The notes beneath the pieces are model-generated. The model had not been told where the DNA came from, made no database searches, and worked only from the letters and a program-made list of their open reading frames with translations. Positions 54,573 to 61,733 of a DNA stretch of 64,000 nt are shown here, in pieces (position 1 is the stretch's first letter; each line of letters opens with the position of its first letter). The position numbers and the translations under genes are program-made. The DNA comes from Streptomyces sp. HUAS 15-9 (GTDB lineage Bacteria; Actinomycetota; Actinomycetes; Streptomycetales; Streptomycetaceae): assembly GCF_025642155.1 (NCBI RefSeq), contig NZ_CP106798.1, positions 3,534,001 to 3,598,000 on the forward strand, in the 5' to 3' direction.

Positions 54573-54962
54573 GTGCCCGGAATCGACGAGTGCCTGCTGG
54601 AAGCGATGCGACTGCCCGGTGCCCGGGGCGCGGCGCTCGTGGACTGGACGAGCGGACTGGCCCTGGGCACCGTCGGGGAGGCTCCCGGCGGTGACCACGA
54701 GACGACCGCGGCCGAGGCCGCCGAACTGGCCCGGCTGGCCGCCGAGCACGGGGCGTTCGCGTCCGGTGACCCGGACGGCGAGCGGCCACCGGTCGAGGAC
54801 CTGATCGTCAGCAACCACGACAGCTACCACCTGCTGCGGTTCGTGGTCACGTCCTTCGACAGCACCGTGTTCCTGCATCTGTGGCTGGCCAGGGCGGACG
54901 GCAACCTCGCGCTCGCCCGCATCCGGCTCGGCGAGATGGCGGATCGGCTGGTACTGGCATGA
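54573..54962 (+). CDS. Roadblock/LC7-like small protein A
   Basis: A 129-residue cytoplasmic protein paralogous to the one at 56339. Both share an N-terminal helix, ARGAALVDWTSGLALGTVGE (compare ATGVALVDYTSGMALGTMGG), a central acidic helix, NHDSYHLLRFVV and a last strand-helix pair (FLHLWLARADGNLALARIRL, compare FLYLVLDQSRANLAMARHQL). This alternation fits the roadblock/LC7 fold of MglB-type GTPase regulators. GTG start with GGAGGGG seven bases upstream. First of five tightly packed genes; no small GTPase is beside it. Confidence 0.8.
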   Translation: MPGIDECLLEAMRLPGARGAALVDWTSGLALGTVGEAPGGDHETTAAEAAELARLAAEHGAFASGDPDGERPPVEDLIVSNHDSYHLLRFVVTSFDSTVFLHLWLARADGNLALARIRLGEMADRLVLA

Positions 54963-55273
54963 CCATGGTCGGGACGCCTCCGCCCCTGCCCGTACGGGAC
55001 AAGGTCGGCGCACACGAGCGCGGCCAGGGCGGCCTCTCACCGATGCTGACCCGGCTCGCCGACGAGCGGGCCACCGGCGTCCTCGTCCGCGAGCACGGCA
55101 GCCTGCACCTCGCCGAGGGCCGCGTGGTGCACGCCGAAAGCCCCCTCGCCCCCGGCCTCGACGTGCTCCTCACGGCCCACGGCACGCTCGACGCGGCGGA
55201 CTGGCTGCGGGCCGCGGGCCGGGCCGACGGCGCGCCCGGCACCGCCCACCGGCTGCTGGAGGCCTACGGCTGA
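54959..55273 (+). CDS. Small protein with DUF4388-like fold, cassette gene B
   Basis: A 104-residue protein beginning at an ATG that overlaps the previous stop by four bases (ATGA, 54959-54962). After a flexible leader, LSPMLTRLADERATGVLVRE, HGSLHLAEGRVVHAESPLAP and GLDVLLTAHGTLDAADWLRA follow the pattern of the PATAN/DUF4388 domain (an 'expression then tag' beta-sandwich with a helix), common in bacterial roadblock operons. No catalytic residues. Likely an adaptor acting with the roadblock proteins; inferred from coupling and fold pattern. Confidence 0.7.
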   Translation: MTMVGTPPPLPVRDKVGAHERGQGGLSPMLTRLADERATGVLVREHGSLHLAEGRVVHAESPLAPGLDVLLTAHGTLDAADWLRAAGRADGAPGTAHRLLEAYG

Positions 55274-55767
55274 CCACGGGCACGCTGGAACTGTGCCACC
55301 TGGGCGCGCTGTACGACGCCGGGTACTTCGCCCTGTCGCCCAGCAGCACCCCGGGCCGTTTCCGGTACGGCGCGGCGCCCCGCCCGGCCACCCTGTGCCC
55401 GGTGCCGGTCATCGCCCTGGAGCGGGAGACGCTGCGCCGCCGCGCCCTGCTGCACCGCATCTGGCCGGACCCGGCGACCGACAGCGGTCCGCTGATCCGG
55501 GCCGACCCGGTGGCCGCGCCGCCGGTCTCGACCCGCCAGCAGGCGGTCCTGGAGCGGGTGAACGGCGTCCGTACGGCCCTGGACATAGCCAGGGAGCTGG
55601 GCCGGAAGGCGTTCCACACGCTGGTGGACATACGCCGGCTGGCGGCGGCGGGACTCGTCTCGCCGGGTCCCACGGTGCCCGGACCGGCACCCCCGCCCCT
55701 TCCCCAGGTCACCGACCCCGACATCGCGCTGCTGAAGAGGCTCAGGAATGCGCTGGAGGCCCTTTGA
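55270..55767 (+). CDS. Winged-helix-like small protein, cassette gene C (possible CTG start)
   Basis: From GTG 55402 the frame gives 121 residues with a predicted helix-turn-helix (ALDIARELGRKAFHTLVDIR, then RLAAAGLVSPGP). Coding character continues upstream (LELCHLGALYDAGYFALSPS) to a CTG at 55270 that overlaps the previous stop (CTGA), with no ATG, GTG or TTG between. By analogy with the ATGA coupling one gene earlier, a CTG start giving 165 residues is plausible. If CTG is not used, the protein starts at 55402. It probably binds DNA or a partner through the winged helix. Function unknown. Confidence 0.65.
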   Translation: MTTGTLELCHLGALYDAGYFALSPSSTPGRFRYGAAPRPATLCPVPVIALERETLRRRALLHRIWPDPATDSGPLIRADPVAAPPVSTRQQAVLERVNGVRTALDIARELGRKAFHTLVDIRRLAAAGLVSPGPTVPGPAPPPLPQVTDPDIALLKRLRNALEAL

Positions 55768-55798
55768 ACGGCAACGACCCGCCGAGAGGAGAGATCTG

Positions 55799-56310
55799 AT
55801 GGCGGCCGAGTCCGACATCCTGGACGAGCTGCGCCGGCTGCGCAGCCGCGTTCCCCAGCTCACCGGGGCCCTGGCGGCCGGTGTGGACGGCCTGGTCGTC
55901 GCCCAGGACGCCCCCGGCGTCGACCCGGAGAGCCTGGCCGCGCTCACCGCGGCCGCGCTCGGCGTCGCCGTGCGGATGGCGGACGCCACCGGGCAGGGCG
56001 ACTTCCGGGAACTGCTGGTCCGCGGCATGGACGGCTATGTCGCCACCTACGCGGCGGGCCGCAGCGCCGTGCTGACCCTGCTCGCCCAGGACCGGGTCAA
56101 CGTCGGCCGACTGCACCTGGAGGGCCGCCGGGCGGCGCCCGGATCGGGGAGCTGGTCGACGCGGCGGAGGCCGCCGCGGCCAAGCGGGCCGTGCGAGCGG
56201 GCCCCGCGGCCAGGACCCCCGCCGTGCGCACGAGAGCCACCCGCACACCACGAACCACCGCAGGCGAAGCGCGCCCGGCGACCGACGCGCGCACCGCAAC
56301 CGACAGTTGA
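55799..56310 (+). CDS. Roadblock/LC7-like protein, cassette gene D, apparent frameshift
   Basis: The ATG follows GAGGAGA. The first 110 residues (SDILDELRRLRSRVPQLTGA, GVDGLVVAQDAPGVDPESLA, YVATYAAGRSAVLTLLAQDR, VNVGRLHLEG) are a complete roadblock/LC7 domain. Near 56132-56138 the frame turns into Arg/Pro-rich sequence. Restoring one G there gives GARIGELVDAAEAAAAKRAV and an Ala/Thr/Arg tail ending at a TGA at 56308-56310, a normal C-terminus of about 170 residues. As written, the frame instead runs on into the next gene, making a 304-residue fusion. Either a sequencing error or a true mutation. Confidence 0.75.
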
Positions 56311-56338
56311 GAAGCAGCAAAGGAAAAGAGGCAGCACC

Positions 56339-56713
56339 ATGGCCAACGCCGAGACCTCGCTCAAAGAGGCCCTCACCTCCATCGAAGGTGCCACCGGAGT
56401 CGCGCTCGTCGACTACACCAGCGGCATGGCGCTGGGCACGATGGGAGGCAGCAAGAGCTTCGACCTGAACGTGGCCGCCGCCGGCAACACGGACGTGATC
56501 CGCGCCAAGATGCGCACCATGGAGCACCTCGGTCTGAAGGGCGACATCGAGGACATCCTGATCACGCTGTCCAACCAGTACCACCTGATCCGGCTGCTCA
56601 AGGGTCGCGGCGGCAACGGTCTGTTCCTGTACCTGGTCCTCGACCAGTCCCGGGCCAACCTGGCGATGGCCCGGCACCAGCTCAAGAGGATCGAGGAGGA
56701 CCTGGAGGTCTGA
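56339..56713 (+). CDS. Roadblock/LC7-like small protein E
   Basis: A 124-residue protein closely matching cassette gene A: TSLKEALTSIEGATGVALVD, YTSGMALGTMGG, DVIRAKMRTMEHLGLKGDIE, DILITLSNQYHLIRLLKGRG and LVLDQSRANLAMARHQLKRI. It is a compact roadblock/LC7 fold with no catalytic motif, expected to dimerise like MglB. The ATG has GAGG seven bases upstream, independent of the frame that reads in from gene D. It ends directly at a 15-bp tandem repeat. The strong, clean start suggests high expression. Confidence 0.85.
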   Translation: MANAETSLKEALTSIEGATGVALVDYTSGMALGTMGGSKSFDLNVAAAGNTDVIRAKMRTMEHLGLKGDIEDILITLSNQYHLIRLLKGRGGNGLFLYLVLDQSRANLAMARHQLKRIEEDLEV

Positions 56714-56831
56714 GCCGGACGGGTCCGAGCCGGACGGGTCCGAGCCGGACGGGTCCGAGCCGGACGGGTCCGAGCCGGACGGGTCCGAGCCGGACGGGTC
56801 CGAGCCGGACGGGTCCGAGCCGGACGGGTCC
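56712..56831. repeat. Eight perfect tandem copies of a 15-bp unit
   Basis: GAGCCGGACGGGTCC is repeated eight times without a mismatch, starting inside the stop codon of gene E and ending 13 bases before the stop of the convergent membrane-protein gene. A degenerate ninth unit follows (GACGGATCC). Perfect identity implies recent slippage expansion. Confidence 0.9.
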
Positions 56832-56843
56832 GACGGATCCGAG

Positions 56844-57437
56844 TCAGACGAGCGCCGCGGTGCGGCGGCGGGCCCCGCCCGGGGCCGCGTCGCCCGCCGC
56901 GACGCCGGTCCCGCGGTAGGCCTTGACGGCCTTGCCCGCGGGACGCCCGCCGCGCCCGTCGAGCCAGTCGACGCGCAGCCACAGCAGGGTGTCCTCGGCC
57001 CGCTCGCGGCGGCCCAGCCAGGCGGCCTTCAGCCGCAGTCCGGCGCCGGTCCCGGCCAGCAGCATGCCGCCCGCCGCGGGCACGGCGAAGGAGCTGCCGA
57101 GCGCGACGGCGAAGGCGAGCAGCAGCCACCAGCGGTGGCCCCGGCGCCAGTTGCGCACGGTCACCGCACGGTCCTGGAGGACATCGTGCCTGCCCGCACG
57201 GGCCGTGCCCCGGGCCAGGGCGGCGTAGCGCCGTCGGCGCGCGTACGCCACGACGGCGGCGCCGACGATGAAAAGTGCGGCCCCGGCCATGACGCCGATA
57301 CGGCGCCCGGTCACCCCGGGCGGCAGGACGCCGATGCCCGCCGCGAACACCCCGCACCACCACAGCGGCGCCGCCCCGGCCCGTACGACGACGGCCACCC
57401 GGGCCAGTCCCTGTCCTCCGCGTGCTCCGCGCGCCAC
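56844..57437 (-). CDS. Small membrane protein of unknown function
   Basis: A 197-residue protein with hydrophobic helices near the N-terminus (LWWCGVFAAGIGVLPPGV), then VMAGAALFIVGAAVVAYA and WWLLLAFAVALGSSFAVPAA with a following Gly-rich stretch. Basic loops (RRRRYAALARGTARAGRHD) lie between them. The C-terminal part (DTLLWLRVDWLDGRGGRPAG) is soluble and cytoplasmic. I do not recognise the family. GTG 57437 is chosen because GAGGAGG lies upstream. It converges on the roadblock cassette. Confidence 0.7.
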   Translation of the reverse strand: MARGARGGQGLARVAVVVRAGAAPLWWCGVFAAGIGVLPPGVTGRRIGVMAGAALFIVGAAVVAYARRRRYAALARGTARAGRHDVLQDRAVTVRNWRRGHRWWLLLAFAVALGSSFAVPAAGGMLLAGTGAGLRLKAAWLGRRERAEDTLLWLRVDWLDGRGGRPAGKAVKAYRGTGVAAGDAAPGGARRRTAALV

Positions 57438-57564
57438 GCTCCGCCTCCTCGTCCTCGCGGCACAGTCCTGTCCGCACAGCCCTGTCCGCACAGTCCTGTC
57501 GGGCGGGCACGCTAACCAGCGAAGGTGAGACGAGTCTGAGAGCGGCGCGGCGGGGGTCGCCGGG

Positions 57565-58425
57565 TCAGTCCACGAACAGCCCGCGTGCCGTCGCCCGCGC
57601 GTCGAACTCCTCCAGCCGGGCCTGCGCGTCCGGCAGGTCGTCGCACATGGCCTCAAGAAGCACCCGTCCCAGCAGCATGGGCGCGCACGCGGTGTCGAAG
57701 GCGAGCCCGGTGCCGACGGCGGCCGGCAGCAGCAGGTCGGAGTACTTGGCGACCGGCGCGAAGGCCGAGTCGGCGACCGCGACGACCGTCAGTCCGCACT
57801 CCTTGGCGTACGCCAGGGTGTCGACGACCTCGCGCGGATGCCGCGGCAGCGCGAAGCACAGAAGGGCCGAGGCGCCCGCGCGCACGGCCGCGTCGATGCG
57901 GTCGTTGACCATCGTGCCGCCCTGGTCGAGCAGCCGGACGTCCGGGTGGACCTTGGCGGCGAAGTACGCGAAGCCGTAGGCCTGGGAGGCCGCGGCCCGC
58001 AGTCCGAGCACGGGCAGCGGGCGGGAGGCGGCGAGGATCCGGCCGGCCTTCTGCACCGGCCGCGGGTCGGCCAGCACCTCGGCCAGGTGCCGCAGGTTCT
58101 CGATCTCGGCCTCGACAGCCTGCTGGTACTCGTTGTACGAGCCCGGGCCCGCGGCGGGTTCGGCCGGCACGACCTCGCGCAGATGCCTGCGCAGGGCCGG
58201 GTAGCCGTCGAAGCCGAGGGCGACCGCGAAGCGGGTCACGGACGGCTGGCTGACCCCGGCCAGTTCGGCCAGCTCCACGCTGGACAGGAACGGCACGTCG
58301 GCGGCCCGCCGCACCATGCTGTGCGCGATGCGCCGCTGGGTCGGTGTGAGCCGGTGCCCCTCGAACAGCGCCTGCAGCCGTGTGGCAGGGCTGTCCGTCA
58401 CACCCGTACTCCTGTCGACGCTCAT
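57565..58425 (-). CDS. MurR/RpiR family transcriptional regulator
   Basis: A 286-residue regulator: N-terminal helix-turn-helix (RIAHSMVRRAADVPFLSSVE, then LAELAGVSQPSVTRFAVALG) and a C-terminal SIS domain (LPVLGLRAAASQAYGFAYFA, GASALLCFALPRHPREVVDT) that normally binds phosphosugars or related ligands. The ATG overlaps the upstream lyase stop by four bases (58422-58425). Coupling to an aromatic amino-acid lyase, together with shared TGAATAG sequences at the lyase and hutU promoters, makes it the best candidate for the histidine-utilisation repressor here; inference. Confidence 0.88.
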   Translation of the reverse strand: MSVDRSTGVTDSPATRLQALFEGHRLTPTQRRIAHSMVRRAADVPFLSSVELAELAGVSQPSVTRFAVALGFDGYPALRRHLREVVPAEPAAGPGSYNEYQQAVEAEIENLRHLAEVLADPRPVQKAGRILAASRPLPVLGLRAAASQAYGFAYFAAKVHPDVRLLDQGGTMVNDRIDAAVRAGASALLCFALPRHPREVVDTLAYAKECGLTVVAVADSAFAPVAKYSDLLLPAAVGTGLAFDTACAPMLLGRVLLEAMCDDLPDAQARLEEFDARATARGLFVD

Positions 58426-59918
58426 GTCCCGCTCCCCCTCCAGATGTCCGTGAACCGGTCAAGCAGTGCGGCCGCCGACGTCACGTCGTGCGTGAGCGGG
58501 CGGTCGGCCGGGTCCTCGTCGAGCACCGACTCGGCGAGCGCCATTGCCCGCGCGGCCGGAAGTTCCGGGTCGGGCTTCAGATCGCGCTGGCGCAGCGCCC
58601 GTACGGCGGCCACGAGTTCGCAGCCGATTACCAGACGGTACGCACCACAGGCGCGCAGCGTCTGGCGGGCGGCCAGCGAGGCGAAACTGGCCTGTTCCTC
58701 GACGCCACGGGAGAGTACAGCGTGCCCGAGCGACGCGGGGGCCGAAAAAGCCCGCAGATCGCCGAGGGCGGCTCCGGCGGCGTACTCCAGGATCATCACG
58801 CCGGACGAGGCGGGCTCGTGGTCCGCCAGAAAGGGGCGCAGTCGGGTGTAGGCGGGCTCGTTGAGGGTGGACAGGCGGGAGGTCGACAGCCGGGCCACCT
58901 GGGTGACCGCGAGCCTGAAGTGGTCCAGGGCGAGGGCGAGTTGGGCCTGGTAGAAGCCGCCGTGGTGGTAGGCGGCCAGGTCCTCGGGGGAGATGAGCGG
59001 GTTCTCCGCGGCCGCGTTGATCTCCACGCTCAGCACGTGCTCCAGCGCGTCCGCAGCGTCATGGGCGGGGCCGTGGATCTGGGGCAGGCAGCGGAAGCCG
59101 TAGGGGTCCTGGATCCGGCCGAGCGGGGGCACCGGCCGGTCCGCGGCGCCGGTCAGCCGCCGCATCCGCCGGGCGACCTCGGCACTGCCCCGGTGCGGTC
59201 GGGCGGCATGGACGGGGGCGGCGTACGCCTCGTGCGAGCCGTCGACGGCGAGCAGCGACAGGGCGGCGGCGACCTGGGTGGCCTCGATGAGCCCGCGCAG
59301 TTCGTGCAGGGCGAGCGCGGACTGGCCGAGAGTGAGTGCGTTGCTGCTGATCAGGGCGAGGGCGTCGTTGTTGTCGAGGGGCTGGGGCGCGGGCGGCTCG
59401 GCGCCCCGCCACGGGTGCTCCCCGACCAGCGCGAGCCCGGTCTGCGCGAGCGCCGCGATGTCGCCGGTGCCGACCGAGCCGAACTCGTTGACGACCGGGT
59501 ACGCGCCCGACTCCAGTGCCTCGCACAGGGCCGTGATCACGCCGGGCCGCAGTCCGGCGCCGCCGGCGAGCAGCTGGTTGGCGCGGATGGCGAGCATCGC
59601 CCGCACCTGGCGGGCGGGCAGCTCCGCGCCGATGGCGCCGGCGTGGCTGCGCAGCAGGCGCAGCCCGTGTCCGGCGGCGGCGTCGGTCGGCACGTCCTCG
59701 TTGCGGTTGGCGCCCACGCCGGTGGAGCGGCCGTACACGCGTCCGGTGGCGGCGATCTGCCGGGCGGCGTTCCAGGACTCCTCCGCGCGCCGCATCGCGT
59801 CGCTCCCCGCAACGGGCCGCACGGTGCCGTCGGCGAGACGCACGACGTCCTCGACGCCGAGGCCGATCCCGTCGAGGACCACGAGTCCGGAGCGCACGGA
59901 TGCGGGTGCGTCCACCAT
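58422..59918 (-). CDS. Aromatic amino-acid lyase (HutH-like) with altered MIO triad
   Basis: A 498-residue protein of the HAL/PAL fold: YGRSTGVGANRNEDVP near the N-terminus, LLRSHAGAIGAELPARQVRA, PVVNEFGSVGTGDIAALAQT, LALISSNALTLGQSALALHE, RIQDPYGFRCLPQIHGPAHD, AAENPLISPEDLAAYHHGGF. In active histidine ammonia-lyases an Ala-Ser-Gly triad cyclises to the MIO electrophile within GSVGASGD. Here the same place reads GSVGTGD, one residue shorter, with no Ser. Catalysis is therefore uncertain; it may act on another substrate or be a pseudo-enzyme. ATG has GAGAGGGG upstream. It is coupled to the RpiR gene. Confidence 0.85.
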   Translation of the reverse strand: MVDAPASVRSGLVVLDGIGLGVEDVVRLADGTVRPVAGSDAMRRAEESWNAARQIAATGRVYGRSTGVGANRNEDVPTDAAAGHGLRLLRSHAGAIGAELPARQVRAMLAIRANQLLAGGAGLRPGVITALCEALESGAYPVVNEFGSVGTGDIAALAQTGLALVGEHPWRGAEPPAPQPLDNNDALALISSNALTLGQSALALHELRGLIEATQVAAALSLLAVDGSHEAYAAPVHAARPHRGSAEVARRMRRLTGAADRPVPPLGRIQDPYGFRCLPQIHGPAHDAADALEHVLSVEINAAAENPLISPEDLAAYHHGGFYQAQLALALDHFRLAVTQVARLSTSRLSTLNEPAYTRLRPFLADHEPASSGVMILEYAAGAALGDLRAFSAPASLGHAVLSRGVEEQASFASLAARQTLRACGAYRLVIGCELVAAVRALRQRDLKPDPELPAARAMALAESVLDEDPADRPLTHDVTSAAALLDRFTDIWRGSGT

Positions 59919-59939
59919 GCCCCTCTCTGTTCGGTCGAC

Positions 59940-59977
59940 CTATTCACCCAACAAGAACTCTGCATGATGCTATGCAG
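59940..59977 (-). promoter_or_regulatory. Candidate operator upstream of the lyase gene
   Basis: CTGCAT-N6-ATGCAG (59960-59977) is a perfect short palindrome. Nearer the start, CTATTCA (59940-59946; TGAATAG on the coding strand) repeats the half-site of the hutU operator. The region is about 20-60 bases upstream of the ATG. A -35/-10 pair could not be fixed. Confidence 0.45.
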
Positions 59978-60078
59978 CCGGGCAAGGGACACCAAGAGTC
60001 GTTAAATAGCCACGCAAAGTGACTCGATGGATGCGTACGGTGATGGTGCGCTGCAGGCACGACACCGGAGGAAGCGCC

Positions 60079-60747
60079 ATGGCCTCCAACCGCAGGACCT
60101 TTCTGGCCGCCACGGCCGTCGGCACGCTGGCCGCCGCCCCGCCGCCGACGGCAGGTGTCCCCCGCCCCCGCCCCGGCCCGGTCACCGCCCGCGCGGCACT
60201 CGACCAACTGCTCGCCGGCAACCGGCGCTTCGCCTCCGGGCGCCCCCGGCACCCGCACGAGTCAGGAGGGGTGCGCCGGACACTCGCGGCCGGGCAGCGG
60301 CCGTTCGCGGTGATCGTCGGCTGCGTCGACTCGCGCGTACCGCCGGAGCTGGTCTTCGACCAGGGGCTCGGGGACCTGCTGTGCACCAGGACCGCGGGCG
60401 AGGTCCTCGACGAGGCGGTGCTCGGGTCCATCCAGTACGGCGTCGAGGAACTGCGCATCCCCCTGGTGCTGGTCCTCGGGCACGAGCGGTGCGGGGCGAT
60501 CGCGGCGACGCTCGACCATCTGCGGTCCGGGGCGCCCGTGCCGGGACATCTGGAGCTGCTGGTTGCCGAGATCGCCCCCGCCGCGCACCGCACCCGCGCG
60601 GTCCCCGGCGACTGGGCCGAGCACGCCATGCGGGCCCACACCGCCTGGGTCCGCGACGCCATCCGCGCCGACCCGGCGTTCACCTCGGCCCGGGTCGACG
60701 CCGCCCGCTTCGACCTCGACACCGGGCTCGTCTCCCTGCTGCCCTGA
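60079..60747 (+). CDS. Beta-class carbonic anhydrase with Tat signal
   Basis: A 222-residue beta-carbonic anhydrase. The N-terminus MASNRRTFLAATAVGTLAAA is a twin-arginine signal (RRTFL), so it is exported folded. Zinc residues: Cys and the Asp-Arg pair of IVGCVDSRVPPELVFDQGLG, and His/Cys of VLGHERCGAIAATLDHLR; the linker LLCTRTAGEVLDEAVLGSIQ is normal. It interconverts CO2 and bicarbonate, here outside the membrane, unusual for the beta class, which is mostly cytosolic. The ATG has GGAGGA upstream. It diverges from the lyase. Confidence 0.9.
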   Translation: MASNRRTFLAATAVGTLAAAPPPTAGVPRPRPGPVTARAALDQLLAGNRRFASGRPRHPHESGGVRRTLAAGQRPFAVIVGCVDSRVPPELVFDQGLGDLLCTRTAGEVLDEAVLGSIQYGVEELRIPLVLVLGHERCGAIAATLDHLRSGAPVPGHLELLVAEIAPAAHRTRAVPGDWAEHAMRAHTAWVRDAIRADPAFTSARVDAARFDLDTGLVSLLP

Positions 60748-60815
60748 CAGCCCCGGCACGGACAGGGGGGCTAGCCCCAGTGCGGCGCGGACCCCGGCTC
60801 CCTAACGTGGCCCGT

Positions 60816-61229
60816 ATGACGGGAATGGAAGCGCAGGACGCCGACCTGAAGAAGGAACTCGACGCCACGTTGCGGGCCCGCGGGGAACTCGGCGAGGAGT
60901 ACGAGCCCGCACTGGTCGACTCCTTCCTGGAGAAGGTCGACCAGCGGATCGACGCCGCGGTCGAGCGCCGGCTGCGCAGGCAGTTCGCCGAGCAGCGGAT
61001 GCAGGTCGCCCGCGGGGCCAGGTCCCCGAAGGGAACGGACTCATGGGGCGAGCGCTTCGGCTTCGCCATCGTCTCGCTGGTGCTGGCGATCCCGCTCTCC
61101 GCGATCGGCGGCGGCCTCGGACACCTGCCCGGCCTCATCGCCACCTGGATCGGCATCGTCGGCGTCAACATGGTCCAGGCCGTACGCCTCAATCCCGGCC
61201 TGTTCCACCGCCCGGACCGCGAGGACTGA
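60816..61229 (+). CDS. Small membrane protein with N-terminal coiled coil
   Basis: A 137-residue protein: a charged helical N-terminus (EYEPALVDSFLEKVDQRIDA, then AVERRLRRQFAEQRMQ), followed by a hydrophobic hairpin (FGFAIVSLVLAIPLSAIGGG, then HLPGLIATWIGIVGVNMVQA) and a short tail. The plan, charged coil then two TM helices, is common in actinobacterial integral proteins of unknown role. I do not recognise a named family. ATG 60816 is listed; a second Met lies three codons later. It follows the carbonic anhydrase by 68 bases, possibly in one transcript. Confidence 0.75.
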   Translation: MTGMEAQDADLKKELDATLRARGELGEEYEPALVDSFLEKVDQRIDAAVERRLRRQFAEQRMQVARGARSPKGTDSWGERFGFAIVSLVLAIPLSAIGGGLGHLPGLIATWIGIVGVNMVQAVRLNPGLFHRPDRED

Positions 61230-61733
61230 GTCGTTGCTCGACAGTTGAAGGCGACGACGGCCGCAACCATCAAATTGAGGAACCACGACGGCGAGCAACC
61301 ACCTCCGCGAGAGCGGCGGCGGTTCAGCCGCAAAAGACGGGCAACCACTTCCGCGAGAGCGGCGGCGGTTCAGCCGCAAGGGGGGTGCGCGGGGACCGCC
61401 GCACCCCCGTTGCCGGGGGGCGGGACGACGGCGGTCCCCGCGAGGGACGCGGGCCGGGTCAGGGCCGGGCTGCGCGTCCGTGGCGTCCATGGAGGTCCGG
61501 GAGCCGCTCCGGAGGTCCTTGGCGCCGTTCGGGGCCGGCCTGGGCGGGGAGCCGATCCCGCCCTGCCGACACCCACTAATGTGCCGGACCCGTGTTAAGC
61601 GGGTGCTGCGCGCACGTGACGCGCTCGTACCACTTCCGCGAAGTCCACCATCCGGACGCGGCACCCCAAGTTCGGTGCCGCAACGGGCAGTTCACCGGAC
61701 GTTGGCCACTGCCCCCGCCTGCTCCCTCCCGCC
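61230..61733. other. Convergent intergenic region, membrane protein / cbs
   Basis: A 504-base non-coding stretch. It contains two near-identical 39-base direct repeats (61295-61333 and 61341-61379), a GC-rich inverted run around 61380-61440 and no ORF with credible codon use. Confidence 0.55.
61295..61379. repeat. Pair of 39-bp direct repeats
   Basis: Copies at 61295-61333 and 61341-61379 differ at one visible position (ACCTCC against ACTTCC). Each contains CGCGAGAGCGGCGGCGGTTC and a small stem GCGGC/GCCGC. Spacing is 46 bases. Confidence 0.75.

Noticed and set aside
56413..57510. Minus-strand frame with repeated TRPAR peptides crossing the 15-bp repeats
   Set aside because: It is antisense to roadblock gene E and translates the repeat; the real minus-strand gene stops at 56844.
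61295..61379. CRISPR-like array from the 39-bp repeats
   Set aside because: Only two copies with a 7-bp gap, no spacers of normal length and no cas genes nearby.
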